A DNA stretch of 64,000 bases from Aspidiotus rigidus (lineage: Eukaryota; Arthropoda; Insecta; Hemiptera; Diaspididae), in assembly GCA_035079385.1 (NCBI GenBank), contig JAVHKY010000081.1, positions 399,629 to 463,628 of the forward strand, given 5' to 3'. The translations under genes were made by a program, and so were the position numbers. Of the stretch, positions 12,955 through 23,274 are shown one piece after another; the stretch's first letter is position 1; every line of letters starts with the position of its first letter. Below the pieces are notes generated by a model that was not told the origin of the DNA, did no database searches, and worked only from the letters and a program-made list of their open reading frames with translations.

Positions 12955-13212
12955 ATGAGGTTTCCTCCTTTCTCATCGTACAGAATATCGTTGAATTGTC
13001 ATTACGTCTGTCTGTATATTACAGTAATTATTGTCCTGGGATGCTGTTTTGGGGGTATTTTTTGTGTTGTATTTTTAAAGCGAGTCTCGCATAGGTTAGG
13101 CGATAGAATGCTGCTTTGTGAAACTCGACGAATGACAGACGTTGACATTGAACAACGAGAAGAACAAAACCAGTTGGAGAAAGTTCTCGACAGGAAGACT
13201 GATCGATTATGA
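12955..13212 (+). CDS. Small single-pass membrane protein, unrecognised
   Basis: An 85-residue intronless frame starts at an ATG in AAAATGAGG context. One strong membrane segment spans about residues 19-41 and contains a small Gly/Cys-rich turn (LGCCFGGIF). Basic residues follow, then a charged, helix-prone tail (VDIEQREEQNQLEKVLD). The arrangement suggests a one-pass protein with a cytosolic C-terminal tail. An AATAAA lies about 100 bp downstream, near 13,316. I do not recognise the family. It sits head-to-head with the homeobox gene and tail-to-tail with the 13.4-13.9 kb gene. It could be the last exon of a longer gene, though no acceptor is obvious. Confidence 0.5.
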   Translation: MRFPPFSSYRISLNCHYVCLYITVIIVLGCCFGGIFCVVFLKRVSHRLGDRMLLCETRRMTDVDIEQREEQNQLEKVLDRKTDRL

Positions 13213-13433
13213 TAAGTACGAAGAATGATAATTAAATTGCATAATGAAGATTCTTTCTTTTTTTTTCAACTTCACTTCCCACATTAAGTAAGAAACTTGA
13301 TCGAATGATGCAACAATAAATTATAATTTATTTCTAAAATAAAAATGAAATCACGATACAAAATACATAAATATGTACTTAATAATATTTTACAAATTCA
13401 AACCATCGTTGGAATATTTTTCTTCAATAAAAT

Positions 13434-13927
13434 TCATATCAAAAAGTATTCGTGAAGCGGCAGTAGTTTCGTTCCCCGATATAAAATATCCGTAATGGGT
13501 ACTTCTTCAATAGGATCTGCTATTTCTTGACTGAAAGTATTGATCATTGGTATGGTGGTTGTGAGAAAAAGGCGGTTCGCTGTTGGTCACTTGACATTAG
13601 AGCTAAATTCACCTTGCATCCTAAAATTGGCTAGAGCCTTATCAACAACGTATTCGGGAGATTTTTCGAGGGATGGATGCTTCGAACGAGAAAATTTTCC
13701 CGGTGGATTGAACAAAATTTTATGATATTTCAAAGTAAATTTTTTAGATTTAAAGGTTTTGACCTTCGTTTCTTCCTTTTATCTGTGGAATTTCGTGTAA
13801 GAATCCTTCTAGCAATTCCCAAAAATGTGGGATATCGTTCCACGCCGTATTCGTTCAAATTACGTGAAGATCGTATCCTTTTCAAGAGTCTGCTGTCATT
13901 TCGAACTTGAAGACGAGAAGTAGTCAT
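13434..13927 (-). CDS. Unrecognised 2-exon gene with apparent 1-bp frameshift
   Basis: Exon 1 is 13,591-13,927, starting MTTSRLQVRND. Exon 2 is 13,434-13,530, ending LPLHEYFLI. The intron (13,531-13,590) has GT-AG ends and joins in phase to give NVNQEIADP. Within exon 1 the reading frame must change near 13,755-13,765, between NSTDKRKKRR and KSKKFTLKYHK; one missing base next to a GG pair would explain it. With that base the protein would be about 144 residues: basic at the N terminus, acidic near the C terminus, with no membrane segment or known motif. Either a real gene with an assembly indel or a young pseudogene. An AATAAA lies downstream on the minus strand near 13,318. Confidence 0.55.
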
Positions 13928-15080
13928 ATAATTTGTTTTCTTTTAACACTCGTTCAACGCGGGGTGTTTTTTCGGACCTAGGAAGAAAATAAGAATAAGC
14001 CGAGGAAGAAGTAATAATGAGGAAGTTAAGTGTGGCCTATTAGTGAAGTGGATAGGATAAGGACTCCACGTGTCAATTTCGTATTCGAAAGTTGGCTTGG
14101 TTATCCTGAAAGTGGGTCAAGAATTGAGGACGGAGAAATGGTTCTAGTCTTTGACTTCCGCAGCTATGGATGATAGCAAACGATCATTTTTGAAACAGGT
14201 GTCGCACTGTTTGTCGACAGCTTCTTTTTCTAGAAGGTCGATGTAATCTATAGATTGAACGTGATTACCCGAAAATTTTCTCATCCCTTATTGGGCAATT
14301 TTACTTAGTTGATATTCGGGAGTAAATAGGGCAATTTGATGTCGAATAAATGGAGCTCAAAAGACACGAGAAAGAACTCGTTAACAGGAAAGTATTACAA
14401 GTTGAAAAAGAAGTGCTCTAAGGCAGAAGAGGATAATTGGTAATTCTGTCGTATACGTACGAAGGATGGCGGAAAAAGCGCATCATCGTCTTATCGGTGT
14501 AGCGTAAATTAAAGTCGAGATATGCGATTGAAACAAAAGTTTGAGTGGTTGGATATTGAAAAATCGGTAAGATCAAAATGAATACGAGGTAATTTGTGTT
14601 TCCAGAGTGGAGTGGACATGATAATTACACACATATTACATATATCTTTTAGGGGATTGAATTTGAGAGTTTTTAAAAGTTACTCTTCGAGAATCTGAAG
14701 CATGGAATTTGGGAGATGATGGATGCAAGAAAGTATGAGCTTTTGAATATTTCCATTTGTTACAGTGAGCAGAGGATTTGATTGAGTGATAAGGGGGCGT
14801 CCATTAATTACGTGAGGCGATTTTTATGATTTTTCGACCCCCCCCCCCCCTTGATGAGATATCGTGAGATTCGCCTTGACTCCCTCCCCCCTCTTATCAC
14901 GCGTGAGATTTTCCGAAATGTGTATTTTTGCTTTAATTACGTTTATCTGTGCTTAATCGTGTTTATCTACTAAAAAAACGTAATTTTCTTGATCACATTT
15001 TTTTTATGTGTTTTTTAGTCGAGAAACATGTTTTATTAAATTTAGACCAGTTTAGCAATATATACGCGTGTACAACGCGT
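13928..15080. other. Intergenic, no gene seen
   Basis: No exon is supported. Near 14,797-14,900 a pair of C-rich stretches is associated with GTCCATTAATTACGTGA, a motif resembling the ends of common arthropod DNA transposons. I could not define an element there. Confidence 0.45.
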
Positions 15081-15256
15081 TGAACGGAAGACATGATAAG
15101 AAAATAAGGGGGACTGGACCTCAATGTAGGCAACGCGGGTGAACGCGCGGAGCAGTGAAACGCACCGTACACCCGCGCCGCTCATCAAACTTGTAAACAA
15201 GGTCCAGTCCCCCTTATTTTCTTATGTGTATTCTTATCATGTTCTCCGTTCAAAGA
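15081..15256. mobile_element. MITE-like near-perfect hairpin
   Basis: Left arm TGAACGGAAGACATGATAAG then AAAATAAGGGGGACTGGACC (15,081-15,120). Right arm GGTCCAGTCCCCCTTATTTT then CTTAT..., ending CTCCGTTCA near 15,254, with a 10-bp indel. The GC-rich spacer carries its own weaker symmetry. No coding capacity. Confidence 0.7.
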
Positions 15257-15299
15257 TTCATTACTATGCTCGGTCTATCTGTTGTATGGTCTAAGGTTT

Positions 15300-16772
15300 G
15301 AAACGAATGTCCAGACGCCAGAAGATGGGAAGAAAAATTTGATCCTTAGGGTTGATTCGTTCTTTAGACATCCTAATGCTCCTTGAGTCTACATAGTTTG
15401 AAGGGACTGGCCTGTTTGCTCTATGTAGGTAAAGAGACAGTCATCGCATTGGAGTCTGTAATTTCCACTCCTACTCTCAGTAGGAGTGGGGTCTGTAGAT
15501 ATGCTAGATAATGTTTCCGTTTGTAACCAGGATGTAGATGGGATGAAAAATGTACGACCACCTTCTGGACCTTTGAGTACTTTGAGAACCCACTAATTTT
15601 TACCTTTCACTTGTGAGATTATGATTCTGTGTAAGAGGTGAGGACTGGGGTTCCCATCTCATCCGGAAACTCGAGAAATTTTCCTTCAAATTTGCAGAAG
15701 TTGGGGGTCCAACAAACCCTCAGAAGATCAAAGAATTCCCCCATCTCCTCATGAGGGACACCGGATTTTACGAGCAATTCGCCCATGTGTTGGATAGTAA
15801 CAGCCTTAGGGATGTGAGGAAATAATCCTACAACATCAAAGGAGCATAAGGTCGTTTCCGGGGGAAGGTTTACGTCCTTCAACCTATCCGCCAAGGAGCT
15901 CGAGTTCTTTACCGAGTACGGGGAGGTACTATCTACTCGTGATTTAAACCATTGATCTATAAATCTAGCTAATAAGTAAGTTGGTGACAAGACAAACGAC
16001 ACAACCGGCCGCATTGGAACATCTTTTTTATGTACTTTAGGCAACCCGTAGGGGAGCGGCGTACCGGGTTAGGTTCCAAGATATGGCTTTCTTTGTGAGT
16101 GGACTCTTGATAATGAATTCATATTTGTTAATGATTTGCCTCACCTCTTCAATAAATAGAGGGAAATAAAAGAGGCTATTTTCTTCGGTCCCACATTGTT
16201 TGAGCACATCATAAACACCGGAAACATAGGAGGACTTTTCCATAATATCACTACAGCGTTACTTTTATCTGCCTTAATAAGGATTAATCCTTCCTTCCTC
16301 ACTTTCCTTTTTAAGGCTTTTATCACCTCAATACCAGTATTACCCATATAAGAAGGGGTACTGCCTACCATTTCGACGCACTTGTTTTGGATGTTCACGC
16401 CAGGTCCAATCTTGATTGTCAAGTCAGCCACAACATTAGCAAGTGTCTCTTGGTTCTTAAGAGGGAGAGGCTAAATTTCAACCCTTTCTCCAACAAGTTC
16501 ACCTCATCAAAATTAAACTCAACTTTACTATAACTGATGATTCGCGGCTGGAACTGCTGGACTATTTTATCTCCAGCACAGTCTTTTTTCTTAGCCATAG
16601 CTTCAGAACTTTGGAGGGAGGCAAGTTTACGATTTTTCTTTTCTTTTAGATTCCATTTAAAGACGCGACAGTCACCGTTAACCGATACTATAAATGATTC
16701 GAACTCACCAGGGTGAAGGAGGGCAGAAAGCCTTGAGTGAACCAGCAGATGAAGTCTTGTAGTGACGTTCAT
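15300..16772 (-). mobile_element. Penelope-like retroelement, decayed (RT plus GIY-YIG remnant)
   Basis: Reading the minus strand from 16,772: VNLLEKGLKFSLSLL, then GLILIKADKSNAVVI, then PKVHKKDVPMRPVVSF and LCSFDVVGLFPHIPK, all in the order expected of the N-terminal and RT-core motifs of Penelope-like elements. Frames shift at least twice. The catalytic YxDD region is missing: sequence jumps from DEMGTP to a post-RT segment (VVVHFSSHLHPGYKRK), then SGNYRLQCDDCLFTYIEQTG, a degraded GIY-YIG endonuclease start. Non-functional. PLEs are cut-and-prime retroelements distinct from LINEs. Confidence 0.8.
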
Positions 16773-16949
16773 CTGTCCACATCACCTCCTGAGTTCTGTT
16801 CTTATCCATTTGACCGTTATGTAACTTTCCAACTTTTTTGTAGTGGAGTCGCAGTCCGAATAGAAACGGAATTTCACGAAATTTGATCTAGAGGGTGGTA
16901 TTCAATAGCAGCTGTGATTAGTGTGGTTTAAATATTTCGCTACTCTCTC

Positions 16950-17060
16950 GTGGAGTACGCCTTTCGTATCAACTCTGCGAGTATGCCGGAGAATTTTTCT
17001 ATTAGAACCAGGATGTGGATGAAATGAAAAATAGCCAACATGTACAACTTCTGAAAACCA
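16950..17060 (-). mobile_element. Second PLE C-terminal scrap in head-to-tail position
   Basis: The minus strand reads YFSFHPHPGSNRKILRHTRR, matching the HFSSHLHPGYKRK segment of the PLE at 15.5 kb. It lies just upstream of that element's 5' end, as expected for the partial tandem copies (pLTRs) typical of PLEs. Confidence 0.5.
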
Positions 17061-17808
17061 GATTATACTCGAAGAATTCAGACACGAATTTGATGTGAGG
17101 ATCCATAATATTGTCTTCTGACCGAGAAGAATAAATCAAGAAATTTACTTAATCTCGAACTCGTGAAGGTAGGGGAGAAGAGGTTTCTTTTTATTTATCA
17201 GAATACCAGCACAGTATTATGGGTTTTGGTGAACTGTGATCTAGCGACCATCTAGAAGTTGTGAGTCGAAAGGATTTAAGGACTAAAGGGAAATACAGAA
17301 ATTGTCTGCGAGAGGAAAGTCGTGTATTTTGTTTGATCTTTACTGTTTAAAAGGATCAGTAAACTGCACATAAGTAAAGTATTTGTAAATTAAGGATTTG
17401 AGGTACTCGATGTTGTGCAACTTTCGCTCACCATCAACTACGGTCAACATTCTTATCAAAGCATCAATCGATTCGACTGCACTCGGTTAGATATAAATAT
17501 TCGAACGTATCTGTCAATCTCGCAAATATCTACTCACGTGTGAAATTGCAAATCTTCGGTTTCAAAGTAATGATTGGGCGGTAGGCATCGGTAAAGGTTA
17601 CCTAATATTCTCGACTTGTACAGAAATGTAAGTACAATTTCGGAATTTAAGCACAAGTGTACACTCACTCTTTCCTGCGCTTCAGAGGGTTCGTGAACCG
17701 TATGTTGCGTCATCCATTTTGCCTTTTACGCATGCATCACCATCTTTTGCTGTTCAATATTACGTATCAATTTGTAGATAAAATTAAGGTAAATTTTTTT
17801 TAGCGGGG
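17061..17808. other. Intergenic, no gene seen
   Basis: No exon with convincing boundaries. Upstream exons of the isolated 17.81 kb exon were searched for here and not found. Confidence 0.4.
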
Positions 17809-17939
17809 ACCCTTTTGTTGAGGAGGATCTTCAAGAAATTTCCGAGAGCACGTCCGCGAGTGCGGAGTGCGCGTCCGAGGTTGATGACGTCATCAACCGA
17901 ATGAAAATTTCGAACTCAGAATCGCGAGGACTTTTTTAA
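17809..17939 (+). CDS. Isolated candidate terminal exon, unknown gene
   Basis: An acceptor with an eight-T tract followed by AG at 17,801-17,810 is followed by a 43-codon frame with strongly protein-like composition: GDPFVEEDLQEISES, then SEVDDVINRMKISNS, ending RGLF and TAA. GC content rises within it relative to its surroundings. No partner exon was found upstream, so it may be the last exon of a gene whose other exons I cannot see, or a relic. No family is recognised. Confidence 0.3.
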
Positions 17940-18624
17940 TCATCCGCGGCAGTAAAACGCGGCATGCTAACGACTGACCCTAAAACGCGCGTTTTAATTA
18001 ATTAATTCCCGAAAATAAGGTCTCGAACGCGTTCTTTTGTAAAAACATAACCCTCTTTAAAATTATTCGCGATTTTTTTTTCTCTCTTTTCTCTCTGTTA
18101 TGGCATGATTGAAACCAGCATCACCGACCGTACAAATGGACTATATCTGTTTTGAAATCGAATAAGTAATAATAAAAACAGAAAAATAAAAGAAAATATT
18201 ACAGACGCGTACGAAGCAAAACCAAAACAATGAACGGTTTGGAGTGAGCGGTGAAAAATATTATTAGTCAAACCCCTGCGTCGAATCGCGTCAAACACAA
18301 TGAAGACGTCCGCAATTCGCGTGCTTTTTCAGACACGCCTCTCACATTACCAACATCTGATTACTTTTGTTCACTCGCTTCATCGAGAATCCATCTATAA
18401 TTATTAAATAGAAATTAATTTTATTTTATCGATTTCATTGAATTCGAGAATGAAGTAAAATGAAAACTACTGATATATGGTGTCCAGAATCTCGCTGATG
18501 CCGTGTCTGGACGTCGAGTGCTCTGAGAGTTTTCAAAAGAATTGACTTGCTCTGAACGTACGTCGTTCCAAAGGTGGGTAGGAATAATATCTTTCATATG
18601 GAACAGCATGTATTCTGATCAATT

Positions 18625-18890
18625 TTATTGACGAGCTAATTTGAGGCTAGACAGCAAGAATAATTCACGGGTTTCAAGTGGGACTCCGGACACTGCAGAG
18701 AGCAACGCAGGCTTTCTTCTAACTCTTAGTTCTTTGGAACAGCGCTTCGTGTTTTCGAAACAGTTGCGAAAGTCATATTGAAAGTTGTGGTAGTCGTCCC
18801 TGTAATGCTTCTCGGTTGCTAGGACACTCAATTTGTCAATTTTCTCGTTGATTAAAGGAAAATTGGAGACACACTCGATCGCAGGTATAT
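18625..18890 (-). CDS. Candidate terminal exon, unknown gene
   Basis: On the minus strand a pyrimidine tract ending TGTAAG precedes an 88-codon open frame: DIPAIECVSNFPLINEKI, then HYRDDYHNFQYDFRNCFE, ending SSLKLARQ and TAA. An AATAAA overlaps the stop codon, consistent with a 3' exon. The composition looks like real protein but no partner exon or family was found. It may be part of a decayed mobile element. Confidence 0.3.
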
Positions 18891-19199
18891 CTTACAAGAG
18901 AGAAGACTATCTTGCGGAAACGTTGTATGTCTTTGAACAATGGCCATTTGCGGGTCGATTGGTAGTTGAATGATTTAGAAAGGCTGAGGGTGCAGGTTGG
19001 CGGGCCCTGAAAAGATGTAGGTATTGGACATTGAGTAGAACCGCCTTTGGCGGACCTTTCTTCAGGAACGGAGTCATATTGTCTATGGAGAATCCTCTAA
19101 ATTTCGGACACTTTTTCTGAACTTTTTCTCCTTTTTATTCTCAGTTTTGTGATTCAACTGAATAAATTAGCATACAATTCCTGCGTTGCGTTTTAGCGG

Positions 19200-19400
19200 A
19201 ATTCTACAACGGGGTAAGCTATCACTGTTACCGCGATAGACCGCGTGAAATAAATGGTCAATGTGCAGGCTAACTGACATTCACTTTCTTTTTTTTTTAA
19301 TTTTTATTTTTTTTCCTCAAGTTGCAGCGGTGCAGACGGTATTACTGAAAGCCGTGCACTTGCGTGAAGTGGAAGAATCCCCCCCCCCCCGAGATAATTG
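19200..19400. repeat. Fragments of foldback family B and its hairpin passenger
   Basis: At 19,203-19,265 the sequence ACCGCGATAGACCGCGTGAAA and a following ATGGTCAATGT match the inner arm of family B (1,600-1,625). At 19,318-19,395 GCCGTGCACTTGCGTGAAGT matches the hairpin element at 10,686. Both are truncated. Confidence 0.55.
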
Positions 19401-19769
19401 GACAATATTTCAAAAATTGTGATTTATGAACAAAATAATAGCTTACAACAAGAACATTGTCTTCTGTGGTGAACTTCTTCATAACTAATTCTTTCTTCTT
19501 CTCTCTCCCTATAGATACAGGGTATAGGTGAAATATCACGTTGAAAATCGGTGAGTGACGGTCCGTTCTCGAGGCTATTGAAACCGAGTGTTGGGACACT
19601 CGCCAGTCGGTCCTACATGACCACTAGGTACAGGGCTGTAGAGAGGAAAGTAATTTGGTAACTTTGTTCCCAGGACCGGGTTTTTAAAGGGACCTGCAAG
19701 ATTCGCATTTCTCTTTTATTGAAAAAAAAGGAAGGTTAATTACTGGCGACAAAATTTCCTCCCCCAGGA

Positions 19770-20650
19770 TATTTCCGAACTCTTTGCTTCCCACTTTTCA
19801 GCAGTATCAGCTGATTCGAACTATGACAACGACTTCCTCAATCTCAAGGAAGCCAACTCATACTCCTTCACCTCGGATCTCCCTCCCCCCTTCCTTACAA
19901 TCTCCCCAACTCCTCATCCGAACTCGATTCTACCATTCAAAAGAATCTTTGAAAACCCGCTCCTGGCTCTGACAACATTCACGTTTTCATACTTAAAAAC
20001 CTTCACTTCCAACTCCCTTCATTACTTTTTCTCCCTGGCCAACTCCATCCTTCTTCAAGGATCATACCCCTCAGCCTGGAAACTGGCCAAGGTTCTTCCA
20101 ATTCCAAAACATACAAAAAATCCATCCCTCCCCTCATCTCATCACCCATTGCCTGAACCTCCGTTCTTGACAAACTCTTTCAACAAATCTTCAACAAAAG
20201 ATCATTCTGGTTTCTCGAATCCAACTAAATCTTATCTCCTTATCAATACGGCTTCCGTAATTGTAGAAATTCTTTACAAGCCATCTCCAACCGCAACCTC
20301 AAAATTGAAGAATCATTCCGTAATAACTCTCACCTTTATACACAAGATTCTTTCATCTTCGAGAAGCGTTCTCCCACGTTTGGCAACACTATATTCCCTC
20401 AAAATTATTTGAAATAGGACTTCGTGGCAATTTTCCCTCCCTTCTCCAGTCCTTCCTCCATCATATTCAGAATAGCGTCGCCCAGGAAGAGGTTTGGAGT
20501 GTTCCTCTCTTCCTAATCGCCATAAACTATCTAATAAACTGTGACCCCTTTCACCTCACCCAACGCCTTTTTGCAGACGACTTCAGTATCTCCCTCGCTT
20601 CCACAAATCTCAAAAGAGCAGCTCAACTGTCGAGTGTTGGGCACTCGACA
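19770..20650 (+). mobile_element. LINE (non-LTR) reverse transcriptase fragment, decayed
   Basis: Broken frames spell an RT: LLQGSYPSAWKLAKVLPIPK near 20,055-20,110, then QEEVWSVPLFLIAINYLI near 20,490 and LFADDFSISLASTNLKRA near 20,570-20,625. FADD is the catalytic box and the order is correct for an I/Jockey-like pol. Multiple frameshifts and no intact domain: dead copy. A 55-bp repeat with CACTCGACAGTCGGTTCT follows. Confidence 0.7.
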
Positions 20651-20725
20651 GTCGGTTCTGGAGGCTATGGAAACCAAGTGTAGAGCACTCGACAATCGGT
20701 TCTGTAGGCCATTTAACCGAGTGTT
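20620..20725. repeat. Short direct repeat, ~55 bp
   Basis: Units share AGCACTCGACA(A/G)TCGGTTCTG and GGC(T/C)AT...AACC(A/G)AGTGT. A related unit occurs at about 19,558-19,615 with ACACTCGCCAGTCGGTCCT. Confidence 0.5.
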
Positions 20726-20749
20726 GGGATAGATAACGACCCCCACTCA

Positions 20750-23100
20750 ATGTAATGAGTACTTTGTAAATGACTATACTACTTGAAGATACTATACTAT
20801 AAATATATTTAAAAAATAACGATACTTCTGGAGACTTATAGAGTCTGGAGATTAAACTTCTCGTCGCTACTGCAAATGATTGCTCAGTGATTGAATGAAG
20901 CTCATGGTGATAACTCTGGAACGATTAAACCATGTGTGAGCGTTACTGATAGTATGACTGACGACTCCGGAGTGAAAGAAAATGTTTCTCAATGAGAAGA
21001 AAGCTTCTTCTCTCTGGATTTAAATGAATAATTTTCTACAGCAAAACTTGAAAATTCACATACGAAAATAACTACTTGTTCGCACAAACAGATATTTCTT
21101 CTTTAAATTAACTATTTTCGAAATAGGCCTACGCCATCTAGTAAAAATGCAAATCTACTTTTCTCCAATTCTATAGACAACGCACATGTCGCTTGCTTTA
21201 GCTATATAATTAAAGCTTCATTCAATCACCACCCGGTCGGTCCACGATAGTACAGAGTGACTTTGGAAAATCCCAAGATAGTGTATACAGCGATAGTACA
21301 AATCTAGTCTATCACATTGGTCTATTGTACTGTAAACTCCTATTTAACTGGTAAAATCTTTCAGGTGCAACCGGTACATCCATCCGATACCACAGCTCTT
21401 CTTGAAAAACGCATTTCCAAGTCCAGTTAAAATCCATGCAAGTATGCTCAAAAATTTACATCCAAACTTCCTCGAATATCTTCTTTCACCCTTCAATTCG
21501 ATTCCATCACAAATGACTCATTAAGGGATACTATCCTAATTATCGTATACTAGTCTGTACAAACTCATAATCGCGACAGAGTATTAGGTTACGTGCCGTC
21601 TGCTTGACTTGCTAGGAGGGGAGTGCTTCGTTTGGAGTTAGAACGACCTTGACCTAGTCTTACAACGTCTTCGAGCTATGCTAGACTAAAGAGGTATAAG
21701 GGCGGAGCTAAACTACTTTGATCAGTATTCTTCTTCTTCTAAATTGATTTAAATTTCGCACCATTCGCGTCTTCTCGTATGGATTCAAGTGAGAGAGATA
21801 TGAAACGTGATCTTATTTTTTTTACTTCTAAATAGTTCTTCCAGAATATCATTTGACGTGCAACATTTCAAGTAAGAACGTATTACCGGTATGTTTATCC
21901 ATGCCGAGTAAACATCGACCCTTCACCAAACGAATAAATTGAAAAACAAATCTTCGCACTATTACCGCGCCGTCCTGAAGACCACTTCAGTTCTTTCACA
22001 TTGTAGAGTACATACCCCTCGATCCGCCTTTCTAGTTAGGAAACACTCGACGTCACTAAAGTACTTGAGTTTCTTTTAGTTTGACTACTTATCAGATCAT
22101 GGTATCGCGATCAGAAACCTATTAATTGTAATAATAATCTTGTTACTACTATCACAGGATAGTACCCGTAGAAGTTTAAAAAACACCCACCGCCTCTCTC
22201 TCCATCTCTCTACCTCCCATCTGCGATTTTGCGATCGGTGGCACGTATGGTAGAAATCTTTATAAGCCAAAATACGAGATGCGTGTAATGATATATCGAA
22301 TAAAGGTAATTAATCAAGGGTAAACCTTTTTCACTCGGGTAACTTCTTGCGAAGCGCTTTTTCCATCGAATGAATTTTCGTTTTATTAATTCGTTCGCTC
22401 TACTTTTCATCAAATTAACTATATCGACATCATATGTATGTTCACTCTTTTTTGTATACGAAAAAACACGTGAACTTTTTCTTCGTTCTCGCACAAGTAC
22501 AACGGACGGGTTTGAAATCCACATTAATTTGGACGTTCATTCTGAACCGCGCGATTTTGGGGTAGAAACATATATGAATACAGATTGTGCAGCCTGGCTT
22601 GCCCGGTCGTTCTTTATATACTTTGATACCATACGTATCACTTTTAATCTTTGGTAACACAGTTTTTCATTCATCCGTATACTTCGCGCGAGTTTTAAAT
22701 GAATGAAATCGCTTTTTCGCTCCAATTTCTTGTCTCTTTATTGAAGAGCTTCGTGGCCCTCTCTTCCGCAGCTATACCGCTCGTAATCTCATCTTCAATT
22801 CAACTTTCAATTTTGTGTTTTAACATGATGGCGCGACTTTCGTGGAAATACGTGTATGGGTATATATATCGACTTTGACATTTTATTTCAACTGTAATTT
22901 GTGAAGGAATTTTCCGCTAGTAATACTTTTGTGTCGTTCTTGCGCTACTACGATGATATAAAAAAGAATTCATTTGAATACAGATCATCACTACGTGCGC
23001 CCAACTCTTGACACAACCTCTGTGGTATTTCAGATACAAACAAAGAAATTATGCGATCGTGATATCTTTTGTACAGAAGTTTCGACACAGGGGGAAGGGC
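20750..23100. other. Intergenic, no gene seen
   Basis: 2.3 kb without a supportable exon. Overlapping open frames near 22,210-22,725 exist on both strands but lack splice context and family resemblance. Confidence 0.45.
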
Positions 23101-23274
23101 GGGATTGAACAATGTTCTACTTTAGGAGTGTGAGCAGAAAGTTTTCTCTCTGGATGAGATTGTAAAAGAGCTGTTGGAACATTTCAGTTGAAAGTCGGGT
23201 TTGAGGTTAAAGCAGGTTGCCCCAAGCGATAACCTGAGGGCAAAGAGTTGTGTTAGATTTAGGAAATGGAGAGA

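Noticed and set aside
22210..22725. Overlapping open frames on both strands
   Set aside because: No domain, no splice partners, and the opposing frames cannot both be coding; composition is like intergenic DNA.
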